From positions 2,785,501 through 2,849,500 of the forward strand of contig NZ_CP020538.1 of assembly GCF_002080435.1 (NCBI RefSeq): a stretch of DNA of 64,000 nt, read 5' to 3'. Origin of the DNA: Sphingobium herbicidovorans. Lineage in GTDB: Bacteria; Pseudomonadota; Alphaproteobacteria; Sphingomonadales; Sphingomonadaceae. Shown here piece after piece: positions 37,169-44,953 of this stretch. The first letter of the stretch is position 1; each line of letters begins with the position of its first letter. The notes under the pieces are model-generated. The model was given only the letters and a program-made list of their open reading frames with translations, was not told where the DNA came from and made no database searches. The position numbers were made by a program, and so were the translations under genes.

Positions 37169-38351
37169 ATGCGTGAAGCGAAATGACGGCCACCTGGTCG
37201 CCGACCGCCGCTGGAGCAGAGCCTGCGGTGCGTACGATGAGGCTGTCCGCCCGGGCCAAGGCGGCGGTCGCTGCGCTGTCCTGCGATGTGACCGCAATCA
37301 ATCCATCGCCGGTGCGGAAGGCGCGGAGATAATCATCGCGTTCGCCGGTAGCTGGCAGGGGCGCGGCCAAAGTGGCGCTGGCGATGCGTGGCAGTGGATC
37401 GGCAGCGCCCGCCATGTGCCGGACGAGGGGTAGCAGAAAGAGGGTCGCCGTCACAAAGGCGGAAACCGGGTTGCCGGGCAGTCCGAGGAAAATGGCGTCG
37501 CGCAGCTTCCCTGCCATCAGCGGCTTTCCCGGACGCATGCGGATCTTCCAGAAATCGAGATCACCCCCCGCGGCGGCGAAGGCGGGGCGAACAAGATCGT
37601 GATCGCCTACCGATGCGCCACCTGTGGAGACGATGATGTCCGCCTGACTGGCTCGCTCCAGCGACTGTATCATCAGATCGAGATCGTCTGGCACGATGCC
37701 GATGTCGAGAATTTCGCAGCCCAGGGCGCCGAGCATCGCGCCCAGCATGGGCCCGTTTGACGAGGGCAGGCGGCCGGGCGGTGTCGGCGCGCCCGGCGGC
37801 ACAAGTTCATTACCGGTGGAGATCAGCGCCACGCGCGGGCGGGCGCCCACCGGCAGGCTGCCATGACCGCCCAGAACGGCCAGCGCAATCTGCGCCGGGC
37901 CCAACGCAGCGCCTGCCGTCAGAAGCTGCTGGCCCTTGTGAAAGTCGGAAGCTGCTGGCCGGACATTGCGCCCCACCGACAAGCCGGGCCCGCGTGCATG
38001 GAGAAGGCCCTCCTCAAGGTCGGCATCTTCCTGGATAAGGACGGTGTCTGCGCCCGGTGGCAGTGGAGCGCCCGTGAAGATTCGGGCGCTTTCGCCCGCA
38101 GCCAGGGGGAGGGGGAGGCCGCCGCCTGCTATGCTTTCGGCCGTGACGCGCCAGGGGCCGGGCCATTCACTGGCACGGATGGCGTAGCCGTCCATGGCGG
38201 AAAGGTCGGCCCAAGGCTGATCGCGCAGGGCATGGATATCGCGGGCGAGCCAGCGTCCAGCGCACGCGGAAGCAGGCACATCCTCGGCGGCAAGGCGATC
38301 TCCGAGCGCCAGCAGGCGTGCCTGTGCCTCCGCGACCGGGAGCAGGCTCAT
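37167..38351 (-). CDS. moeA: Molybdopterin molybdenumtransferase
   Basis: 394 residues. MoeA motifs: [14 protein letters not shown], the [20 protein letters not shown] block, the [11 protein letters not shown] strand, [12 protein letters not shown] and [11 protein letters not shown]. It inserts molybdate into adenylated molybdopterin. Its start overlaps the moaC stop by four bases. Confidence 0.95.
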   Translation of the reverse strand: MSLLPVAEAQARLLALGDRLAAEDVPASACAGRWLARDIHALRDQPWADLSAMDGYAIRASEWPGPWRVTAESIAGGGLPLPLAAGESARIFTGAPLPPGADTVLIQEDADLEEGLLHARGPGLSVGRNVRPAASDFHKGQQLLTAGAALGPAQIALAVLGGHGSLPVGARPRVALISTGNELVPPGAPTPPGRLPSSNGPMLGAMLGALGCEILDIGIVPDDLDLMIQSLERASQADIIVSTGGASVGDHDLVRPAFAAAGGDLDFWKIRMRPGKPLMAGKLRDAIFLGLPGNPVSAFVTATLFLLPLVRHMAGAADPLPRIASATLAAPLPATGERDDYLRAFRTGDGLIAVTSQDSAATAALARADSLIVRTAGSAPAAVGDQVAVISLHA

Positions 38352-38818
38352 GCCGCGCGCCAGTCGCCCGACTTGCCGCCGGACTTGGCGAGCAACCGCA
38401 CATCGCCGATGATCATGCCCTTATCCAGCGCCTTGGCCATGTCGTAGATGGTAAGGAGCGCAACCGATGTGGCGGTGAGCGCCTCCATCTCCACACCGGT
38501 CTGTCCGGCGGTTCTGGCGGTCGCGGTTGCGGTGACGCCAGCGGGTTCAAGGTCGAAGTCGATGTTGACAGAGCTTAGCGCGATGGGATGACAAAGGGGA
38601 ATGAGGTCGGCGGTGCGCTTGGCGGCCATAATCCCCGCCACCCGGGCAACCGCGAGGACGTCGCCCTTTTTGACAAGACCCTGCGCTATGGCGGCGGCGG
38701 CTTCATTGCTCATCGCGATATGGCCCGTGGCGACGGCCTCGCGGCTCGTCACTGCCTTGGCCGACACATCGACCATGCGGGCAGATCCATCCTCATCAAG
38801 ATGTGTGAGATTGGTCAT
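38348..38818 (-). CDS. moaC: Cyclic pyranopterin monophosphate synthase
   Basis: 156 residues, the full family length. Conserved segments: [32 protein letters not shown] and [20 protein letters not shown], then the [21 protein letters not shown]-terminus. It makes cyclic pyranopterin monophosphate in molybdenum cofactor synthesis. Overlaps of four bases with trpC upstream and moeA downstream indicate one transcript. Confidence 0.96.
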   Translation of the reverse strand: MTNLTHLDEDGSARMVDVSAKAVTSREAVATGHIAMSNEAAAAIAQGLVKKGDVLAVARVAGIMAAKRTADLIPLCHPIALSSVNIDFDLEPAGVTATATARTAGQTGVEMEALTATSVALLTIYDMAKALDKGMIIGDVRLLAKSGGKSGDWRAA

Positions 38819-39606
38819 TTGTCGGTAAGAAGCGTGCGGGTCGCGGCTTCCACGTCAGGCTGCCGCATCAGGCTTTCGCCGACCAGGAAACAGCGGACGC
38901 CATGATCCGACATGGCGACCAGATCGGCATGGCTGCCAAGGCCGCTTTCGGCGACGAAGGTGCAGCCTTCGGGCGCGTGGGCGACCAGTTCGTAGGTGCG
39001 CGCGAAATCTACGCTGAAGTCACGCAGGTCGCGATTGTTTACGCCGATGAGACGTGAGCGCAGCTTGAGTGCGCGCTCAAGCTCGCTGGCGTCATGCACT
39101 TCGACAAGGGCGTCCATGCCCAGGCCGAGCGCGGCGTCCTCAATCTCCTCCATCTGCCCGTCGTCCAGGGCGGCAACGATGATGAGGATGGCGTCTGCGC
39201 CCAGCGAGCGGCTTTCCAGCACCTGCCATGGGTCAACCATGAAATCCTTGCGCAGGACGGGCAACGAGCAGGCCGAGCGGGCGGCCATCAGATAGTCGTC
39301 ATGACCCTGGAAATAGGGTTCGTCAGTCAGGACCGACAGGCATGCCGCGCCCGCAGCGGCATAGGCTTGCGCATGGGCCGGAGGATCAAAATTTTCGCGG
39401 ATAAGCCCCTTGGACGGGCTCGCCTTCTTGATTTCCGCGATGAGGCCGAAGCCGGAGCGGGCGGCGCTGTCCAGTGCCTGCCGAAAGCCGCGTGGCGGCG
39501 TCTGTTCGGCGGCGCGGGCGTGAAGGGTGGACACGGTGATCGCAGCCTTGCGGCGTGCTACCTCCTCCCGCTTCGTGTCGCAGATTTCGATGAGCTTGTT
39601 GGTCAT
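38815..39606 (-). CDS. trpC: Indole-3-glycerol phosphate synthase
   Basis: 263 residues from ATG 39606 ([20 protein letters not shown]). TIM-barrel motifs: [69 protein letters not shown], and [12 protein letters not shown]. It closes the indole ring in tryptophan synthesis. The ATG overlaps the trpD stop by one base (TAATG). Confidence 0.96.
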   Translation of the reverse strand: MTNKLIEICDTKREEVARRKAAITVSTLHARAAEQTPPRGFRQALDSAARSGFGLIAEIKKASPSKGLIRENFDPPAHAQAYAAAGAACLSVLTDEPYFQGHDDYLMAARSACSLPVLRKDFMVDPWQVLESRSLGADAILIIVAALDDGQMEEIEDAALGLGMDALVEVHDASELERALKLRSRLIGVNNRDLRDFSVDFARTYELVAHAPEGCTFVAESGLGSHADLVAMSDHGVRCFLVGESLMRQPDVEAATRTLLTDK

Positions 39607-40595
39607 TAATAGGCAATCCAGCAATTGAGCAGCGCATTGGCAAGCCCGCGATCAATGGTTTCGGCCGCTTCTTCGACGCCTTCACGCAGGTCGGCAACGG
39701 CGTCAGCCACCACGAGCGCGGCGGCGGCGTTGAGCAGCACTGCATCGCGATACGGGCCTTCCTCCCCTTGGAGCAGCGCGCGAAGCGCGGCGGCGTTGTG
39801 GGCCGGGTCGCCGCCCCGGATCGCCTCGACGGGGTGGGTGGGAAGTCCGGCGTCCGTAGATGTGATGCGGCGCATGGCGACAAGGCCCTGTGCGGTGACC
39901 TCGGCCACGTCATTGCCACCTGCGAGCGACAGCTCGTCCAGCCCTTCATCGCCGGAGACGATCATTGCGCGATCGACCCCCAGGTCGGCGATCGCTTCGG
40001 CATAGATCGGGACATAGGCCGGGCGGGCGATGCCGACGAGCTGGCGGCGGACCCCCGCTGGATTCGCAAGCGGGCCCATCAGGTTGAAGATGGTGCGCTG
40101 GCCAATCGCCTTGCGGATCGGGCCGAAGCGTTTGAGCGCCGGGTGATGTTTTTGCGCGAACAGGAAACAGATGCCGAGATCGGCTAGCGTTTCCTCGGCG
40201 GTTTCGGCGGCGCGATCAAGGTTGAGGCCAAGAGCTTCGAGCGTGTCCGCCGCCCCAGCCTTGGACGAGGCGGCGCGATTGCCATGCTTGGCGACCGGCG
40301 TTCCCGCCGCCGCGACCACGAGCGACACGGCGGTCGAGACGTTGAGCGTATGATGGCCATCGCCGCCAGTGCCGCATACGTCGATGGCGCCGGCGGGGGC
40401 GGCGACCGGGATCATGCGCGCGCGCATGGCGCGGGCGGCGGCGGCGATCTCGATCGCGCTTTCGCCCCGGTGCGCCATGGTTAGAAGGAAGGTGGCGATG
40501 TCCGCTTCGGCCAGATCGGCGTCGAACAGCATATCGAAGGCGCGGGCGGCCTCGGGAGCGCTCAGCGGCGTTGCGGGATCGGGCAGGCGGGTCAT
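39606..40595 (-). CDS. trpD: Anthranilate phosphoribosyltransferase
   Basis: 329 residues from ATG 40595. Motifs: [18 protein letters not shown] (PRPP-binding), [30 protein letters not shown], and [12 protein letters not shown]. It joins anthranilate to PRPP. The gap to trpG is 104 bases and holds a degenerate version of the dispersed sphingomonad repeat (GGTTTCAACACGCTCAGCCC). Confidence 0.95.
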   Translation of the reverse strand: MTRLPDPATPLSAPEAARAFDMLFDADLAEADIATFLLTMAHRGESAIEIAAAARAMRARMIPVAAPAGAIDVCGTGGDGHHTLNVSTAVSLVVAAAGTPVAKHGNRAASSKAGAADTLEALGLNLDRAAETAEETLADLGICFLFAQKHHPALKRFGPIRKAIGQRTIFNLMGPLANPAGVRRQLVGIARPAYVPIYAEAIADLGVDRAMIVSGDEGLDELSLAGGNDVAEVTAQGLVAMRRITSTDAGLPTHPVEAIRGGDPAHNAAALRALLQGEEGPYRDAVLLNAAAALVVADAVADLREGVEEAAETIDRGLANALLNCWIAY

Positions 40596-40699
40596 CGCCT
40601 GTGCCTTAATCAATCTGCGCTGCTTGAGTCGAGGGTTTCAACACGCTCAGCCCCGCCGCGCGGCGAAAATCTCAATCATGCATCGGGGAAGAGCGGTAA

Positions 40700-41290
40700 T
40701 CAGGCGGCTACCCGCTTTCGCACCGGAATGCCCGCAATACGCATGAAGTTGGCCAGCATTTCATGGCCATATTCGGTCGCAATGCTCTCCGGATGGAACT
40801 GGACCGAGTGGATCGGCAGGCTCTGGTGACGGAAACCCATGACTGAGCCATCCTCGCTGGTCGCGTTGACGACGAGGCTTTGCGGAATGTCCTCGACGAT
40901 AAGCGAATGATAGCGCGTGGCGGTAAAGGGCGAAGGGATGCCTTCAAACAGGCCAGTGCCGTCATGGGTGACAGGCGATGTCTTGCCATGCATCAGGCCG
41001 CCACGCACGACCCGACCGCCGAAATGCTGGCCAATCGCCTGATGGCCGAGGCACACACCGAGCAGCGGCGTCCCCGCATCCGCGCAGGCGCCTACAAGCT
41101 CCAGGCTGACGCCCGCTTCATTGGGTGTGCAGGGACCGGGCGACAGCAGAAAGGCGCTGGCGCCGCTGGACATGGCTTGTCCCGCCGAAATGGCGTCGTT
41201 GCGGACCACTTCCACCTCTGCGCCCAATTCCATCAGATAGTGGACGAGGTTCCAGGTGAAGCTGTCGTAATTGTCTATGACGAGGATCAT
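40700..41290 (-). CDS. trpG: Anthranilate synthase glutamine amidotransferase subunit
   Basis: 196 residues. Class I amidotransferase with [27 protein letters not shown], nucleophile Cys in [11 protein letters not shown] and the His-Glu pair in [13 protein letters not shown]. It supplies ammonia to TrpE. trpE is not in the window: immediately upstream is the divergent hemerythrin gene, so the large subunit must be encoded elsewhere. Confidence 0.94.
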   Translation of the reverse strand: MILVIDNYDSFTWNLVHYLMELGAEVEVVRNDAISAGQAMSSGASAFLLSPGPCTPNEAGVSLELVGACADAGTPLLGVCLGHQAIGQHFGGRVVRGGLMHGKTSPVTHDGTGLFEGIPSPFTATRYHSLIVEDIPQSLVVNATSEDGSVMGFRHQSLPIHSVQFHPESIATEYGHEMLANFMRIAGIPVRKRVAA

Positions 41291-41388
41291 GGGGTGGAGG
41301 CTATAGTGCGCCAGATGCGCGCGGCCAACGAGAATCGGCGCGGGCGGCGTTCGGCTTCCCGCTGTCGCCCAAGAATGAGGTGAGTGCC

Positions 41389-41413
41389 GGAACCGACAGC
41401 GCCGTCAGCCGCT
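41389..41413 (+). promoter_or_regulatory. Possible EcfG-type promoter for the hemerythrin gene
   Basis: GGAAC (41389-41393), 16 bases, then CGCT (41410-41413), one base off the EcfG -10 CGTT. Placed 34 bases before the ATG. Weaker than the site at 36897. Confidence 0.4.
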
Positions 41414-41446
41414 TCATGAGCATATTTGTTCGTGAGGAGGATGGAA

Positions 41447-41959
41447 ATGGCCAAAGCCGAATTTACTGACGCGATTGCCCTGCTGAAAGCTGACCACCGG
41501 AAGGTCGAGGACCTGTTCGAGCAGTTCGAAAAAGCCAAGGCGGCAAGCCGCAAGCAGGACATCGCGCATCAGATCTGCACCGAGCTGAAAATCCACACGA
41601 TGATCGAGGAAGAGATTTTCTATCCGACCTTTCGTGGCAAGATAGAGGATGACACGCTGGACGAAGCCTATGTCGAGCATGATGGTGCGAAATTGCTGGT
41701 GAATGACATCGAGGCGGGGTCGCCTGAGGATGATTTCTACGATGCCAAGGTGACCGTGCTGTCTGAAGAGATCAAGCACCATGTGAAGGAGGAGGAGCAG
41801 CCGTCAGAGGGCATGTTCGCCCAGTGCCGCAAGACGGATGTAGACCTGGTTGAATTGCGTGATCGGATGATGGCCCGCAAGGAGGAACTGATGGCGCAGG
41901 CCAAGGCCAGCGGACTGCCGGCAGCCCAGCCACGGACCGTCAATCAGGTGCCCGCCTGA
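41447..41959 (+). CDS. Hemerythrin HHE domain protein
   Basis: 170 residues from ATG 41447, six bases after GAGGAGG. Four-helix hemerythrin fold with iron ligands: KADHRKVEDLFEQFE, then IHTMIEEEIFYPTFR, HDGAK and IKHHVKEEE. The C-terminal 40 residues are a charged helix and Gln/Pro tail. The family carries a di-iron site for O2, NO or redox sensing and storage. A stress promoter may drive it. A different start at TTG 41426 is less likely. Confidence 0.9.
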   Translation: MAKAEFTDAIALLKADHRKVEDLFEQFEKAKAASRKQDIAHQICTELKIHTMIEEEIFYPTFRGKIEDDTLDEAYVEHDGAKLLVNDIEAGSPEDDFYDAKVTVLSEEIKHHVKEEEQPSEGMFAQCRKTDVDLVELRDRMMARKEELMAQAKASGLPAAQPRTVNQVPA

Positions 41960-41973
41960 CCAGCTTGAAAAAG

Positions 41974-41999
41974 CCAGCGCATTATCCCATATGCGCTGG
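41974..41999. terminator. Hairpin between the hemerythrin gene and ssrA
   Basis: CCAGCGCAT and ATGCGCTGG form a perfect 9-bp stem with an 8-base loop. A T-tract (CTTTTTC) follows only on the minus strand; on the plus strand it directly precedes the tmRNA acceptor piece and may instead mark its 5' processing region. Confidence 0.5.
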
Positions 42000-42350
42000 T
42001 GCCGGGTTCGCCCGGCTATGGTGATAAATCGTATCGTGCAATAGGCGCAGCGGACCCGGGGGCAGTACCCGGCGGCTCCACCACATGTCCCGCACTGCCG
42101 GGGCGTCTGATGGGGCCGAACTAGGATCGACGTGTGTTGAAAAGCGAATGCCTTCACCCGGCCTGAGTACGCCGTAAAAAGGTTCGAAACCTACAAGTGC
42201 CAACGATAACGAGGCTCTTGCTCTTGCTGCGTAATTGATGGCCTCACGGCCGGACATTACTCAAAAAGAACGCGGTTGAACCCACCGGGCAACAGAAGGG
42301 AATTCAGCGGCTTCCGGAGGAGCCGGGCAACAGAATCCTCCGGACCCTTC
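42000..42350 (+). ncRNA. ssrA: Transfer-messenger RNA, two-piece (circularly permuted) form
   Basis: Acceptor piece first: T-stem CCGGG/CCCGG with loop GGCAGTA (42056-42072), acceptor strand CGGCTCC (42073-42079), A, and encoded CCA ending at 42083. Then a 28-base intervening segment, and the coding piece starting GGGGCCG at 42112, which pairs with CGGCTCC including a G3-U70 wobble, the alanine identity element. The tag frame at 42199-42234 reads ANDNEALALAA then TAA. Pseudoknot-like GGGCAACAGAA repeats (42285-42297, 42323-42335) and a hairpin (42313-42344) follow. It rescues stalled ribosomes and tags the peptides for proteolysis. The outer ends are approximate. Confidence 0.92.
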
Positions 42351-42610
42351 CTATATCAATGATCGCGCGCTTCGGCTTTCCGGCGGGACAGCGGGACGTT
42401 GTCCATTCGACTCGTCCCGGGGATTCGACTCGGGTCCATATCTCCGAGACCATTCAATTACAGTTTTATGACACTAAAAAGAATTTATCTTAATCAATTG
42501 TTTTAAAAGGAATAAAAAACCTTTTCGAATGCTCTTCCTGATCTTGTCCCAATGTCATCATAGTGAAATAATCATCGCTACATTGGAGAGTTTTTTTCGG
42601 GAGAAACGGG
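42351..42610. other. AT-rich upstream region with a GANTC cluster and palindrome
   Basis: No gene seen. ATTCGACTCG occurs twice (42405-42414, 42423-42432), giving three GANTC sites in 23 bases. AAAAGG-N9-CCTTTT forms an inverted repeat at 42505-42525. A single Pho half-site-like ATGTCAT lies at 42552-42558. This should be the promoter region of the gene at 42611. Confidence 0.5.
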
Positions 42611-42994
42611 ATGGTGAAGGGCGCTGTAGCCATGGGCTTGATACTGGCTTCGATTGCATCGGCTCCGGCTTTGGCCGCGTCGGATGAAGTCGTTGTTGTG
42701 GGTGTCCCGGATGGCGAGCTTGCCGCTGCTTCCCTGTTGGCCGGACGTTATGAAAAAGCGGCTGACCGTTTGGCCGCCGCCTGGCCGGATGGCGCGAACG
42801 ATCCAGCGCGGCTCATAAACCTTGGTAACGCATATGTCGGCCTGGGTCGAATGAAGGATGCGCGCGAGGCTTATGTCGCTGCTCGCTTTGCACCGGACTC
42901 GGCGCTGCTGCTGGCTAACGGTGCGGAAGCCTCTTCGCGGGAAGTCGCCCGTCGTGCGCTTGGCCGACTTGAGGCGAGCTACGCGATGCGCTGA
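42611..42994 (+). CDS. Small exported TPR-like protein
   Basis: 127 residues. Signal peptide (MVKGAVAMGLILASIASAP to ALAASDE), then an alpha-helical region with one recognisable TPR-type repeat (NLGNAYVGLGRMKDAREAYVAAR) and part of another (LLAGRYEKAADRLAAAW). It probably acts in the periplasm as a protein-protein adaptor. A purine-rich ribosome site (GGGAGAAACGGG) precedes the ATG. It lies upstream of the Pho-box region of the lipoprotein/TonB receptor genes; a link is possible but unproven. Confidence 0.65.
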   Translation: MVKGAVAMGLILASIASAPALAASDEVVVVGVPDGELAAASLLAGRYEKAADRLAAAWPDGANDPARLINLGNAYVGLGRMKDAREAYVAARFAPDSALLLANGAEASSREVARRALGRLEASYAMR

Positions 42995-43102
42995 GGCGAG
43001 TTTTTCGATTGTAGCCGAAAGGGGTGTCGTTCGGGGGAGCGGCGCCCCATTTTCGTACATGAAACGCCCGAATGTCACCGAACTGGCACAAAAGTCTCAA
43101 AA

Positions 43103-43153
43103 ATGTAATTTTCTAGTCACGCATTCGTCACTGAAACAAAATGTCCCTGTCAT
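43103..43153 (+). promoter_or_regulatory. Tandem Pho-box-like repeats upstream of the lipoprotein gene
   Basis: Seven-base half-sites in phase every 11 bases: ATGTAAT (43103), TAGTCAC (43114), TCGTCAC (43125), a degenerate unit (43136) and an exact CTGTCAT (43147). This matches the PhoB operator design (CTGTCAT-N4 repeats). It lies 112 bases or more before the ATG at 43265. Confidence 0.6.
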
Positions 43154-43264
43154 TTGCCACCCCTAGCTGCGGCCATCGAGGGCGACAGGGGGCGTTGTCC
43201 GATTCGTAATTCCCCTGCGCTCCGCATCCTATCACAAACCGGCAGTAGCCGGAGCGGAGACGAC

Positions 43265-44860
43265 ATGGCCAAGATGAACCGTATCACTACCATTCTTCTG
43301 GCGGGTTGCGCCAGCGCGGCGCTGAGCGCGTGCGGCGCGGATGACATTGCTTCGCCCGGCGAGGGGACGATCGTCCTGCCCGCGCCGACGCCGAGCCCGA
43401 GCCCAACGCCAACCCCGACACCAACGCCTACTCCGGGTCAGGTGACGGCAGCTGCGAACTGCCCGACCATTCCGGGCGCCGTTCAGCTGACCAACCGCGG
43501 CACGATTTCCGACAACAATGGCAACAGCTGGCGCAACTGCGGTTTCCCCGCGCGCTTCACTGAAACCACGACGATCCCCAAGGTCGCCGGTGTGATCTAT
43601 TCGCTGCCGGGCCGTGTAGATGTCGGCACCGACCAGGGGGCCGCCAGCACCAACACCGAAGTTACGTTGAACGTCGATCCCGGCGTCGTCGTTTTTGCGT
43701 CCACGGGCAATGCCTATCTGGCCGTCAATCGCGGCAACCGTATCAATGCGGTCGGCACCGCATCGCAGCCGATCATCTTCACCAGCGAATCCAATGTTCT
43801 TGGTACAGCCAATGACCAGACATCGCAGCAGTGGGGCGGCGTTGTTCTCCTCGGACGTGCACGCATAACCGACTGTCTGGCTCCCGGCGCAGCGCCCGGC
43901 ACCGCCGCCTGCGAACGCGACACGGAAGGCAGCAGCGGCGCGCTTTATGGCGGCGCGAACGATGCCGATAATTCCGGCCGCATGTCCTACGTTCAAATTC
44001 GCTATTCGGGCTTTGCCCTGGCTGGCGGCAGCGAGCTGCAGGGCCTTACCCCGTCGGGCGTCGGTTCCGGCACGCAGCTGGACCACATCCAGGTTCACAA
44101 CAGCTCGGACGACGGCATCGAAGCGTTTGGCGGCAACGTCCACTTCAAGCATCTGGTCCTGACCGGCAACGAAGACGATAATTTCGACTCCGACGTCGGC
44201 TATCGCGGTACGGTTCAATATGTCATCAGCGCCCAGCGCGCGAACAACGACATCGGTGACGGCTTCCTAGAAACCGACTCCAATGGCGGAGCCGAGGCCA
44301 ACAACAGCGAAGACGCGCTGCCCCGCCAGTATCTGAAGATTGCGAACTTCACCTACATTCATCGTTCGACCACGGGCAGCAATGGCGCGGCCATGCTGCT
44401 GCGCGGCGGTGCGGACCTGACGCTGGTGAACGGCCTGATCGTTGCTCCGACCAACAGCTGCCTGCGCATCGACAGCACGACCACCGTACGTGACGCCGAC
44501 ACTGCGCTGCAGGATGCTGGCAAGCCGCGCTACATCTCTGTGGCGATGCAGTGCAACAGCACGCCTTACAAGGGCAGCCGTGGCGTAGACGCAGCAACGG
44601 TCCAGTCGATCTTCGAAGCGGGTCCGAACAGCACCATCAGCTACACCCCGTCGCTGACGAGCCTGTTCATCAACGGCGCAACGGAAACCGCGCTGACGGC
44701 GATCGATCCCAAGACGATCGACAGCGCATTCGACACGACCAACTATGTCGGCGCGGTGAAGGACAGCAACGACACCTGGTACGCCGGCTGGACCTGCAAC
44801 TCGGTGACCGCCAGCTTTGGCAGCGCCAGCGGCAGCTGCACGGCCATCCCGACGACCTGA
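43265..44860 (+). CDS. Large surface lipoprotein paired with a TonB receptor
   Basis: 531 residues from ATG 43265. Lipoprotein signal with lipobox LSAC-G, then a Pro/Thr/Ser-rich linker (about residues 40-57) that would hold the protein away from the membrane. The body has features of a right-handed parallel beta-helix: repeated Gly/Asn/Ser-rich turns, RMSYVQIRYSGFALAGG, LDHIQVHNSSDDGIEAFGG and FKHLVLTGNEDDNFDSDVG. The next gene is a TonB-dependent receptor, so this is probably its substrate-binding surface partner, by analogy with SusD-type lids. The substrate is unknown; the Pho-box context suggests a phosphorus compound. Confidence 0.7.
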   Translation: MAKMNRITTILLAGCASAALSACGADDIASPGEGTIVLPAPTPSPSPTPTPTPTPTPGQVTAAANCPTIPGAVQLTNRGTISDNNGNSWRNCGFPARFTETTTIPKVAGVIYSLPGRVDVGTDQGAASTNTEVTLNVDPGVVVFASTGNAYLAVNRGNRINAVGTASQPIIFTSESNVLGTANDQTSQQWGGVVLLGRARITDCLAPGAAPGTAACERDTEGSSGALYGGANDADNSGRMSYVQIRYSGFALAGGSELQGLTPSGVGSGTQLDHIQVHNSSDDGIEAFGGNVHFKHLVLTGNEDDNFDSDVGYRGTVQYVISAQRANNDIGDGFLETDSNGGAEANNSEDALPRQYLKIANFTYIHRSTTGSNGAAMLLRGGADLTLVNGLIVAPTNSCLRIDSTTTVRDADTALQDAGKPRYISVAMQCNSTPYKGSRGVDAATVQSIFEAGPNSTISYTPSLTSLFINGATETALTAIDPKTIDSAFDTTNYVGAVKDSNDTWYAGWTCNSVTASFGSASGSCTAIPTT

Positions 44861-44880
44861 TCGGACCTGACCTCAACAGG

Positions 44881-44917
44881 GGCGGGGGAGCGGCAAATGC
44901 GCTTCCCCGCCTTCTTT
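44881..44917 (+). terminator. Intercistronic terminator between lipoprotein and TonB receptor genes
   Basis: A 12-bp stem (GGCGGGGGAGCG with CGCTTCCCCGCC, one G-U pair), a 7-base loop and TTCTTTG. It sits 20 bases after the lipoprotein stop. Read-through would give more lipoprotein than receptor transcript. Confidence 0.75.
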
Positions 44918-44953
44918 GCACCTTTCTAATTTCCCAAAGGGGGACCTTTAGCC

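Noticed and set aside
41982..42257. Minus-strand ORF of 91 codons with plausible protein-like sequence
   Set aside because: It is the antisense of the tmRNA gene, lacks a ribosome site and uses codons unlike its neighbours.
42285..42335. 13-bp direct repeat CCGGGCAACAGAA, at first taken for an insertion footprint
   Set aside because: It falls within the coding piece of the tmRNA and fits its pseudoknot region.
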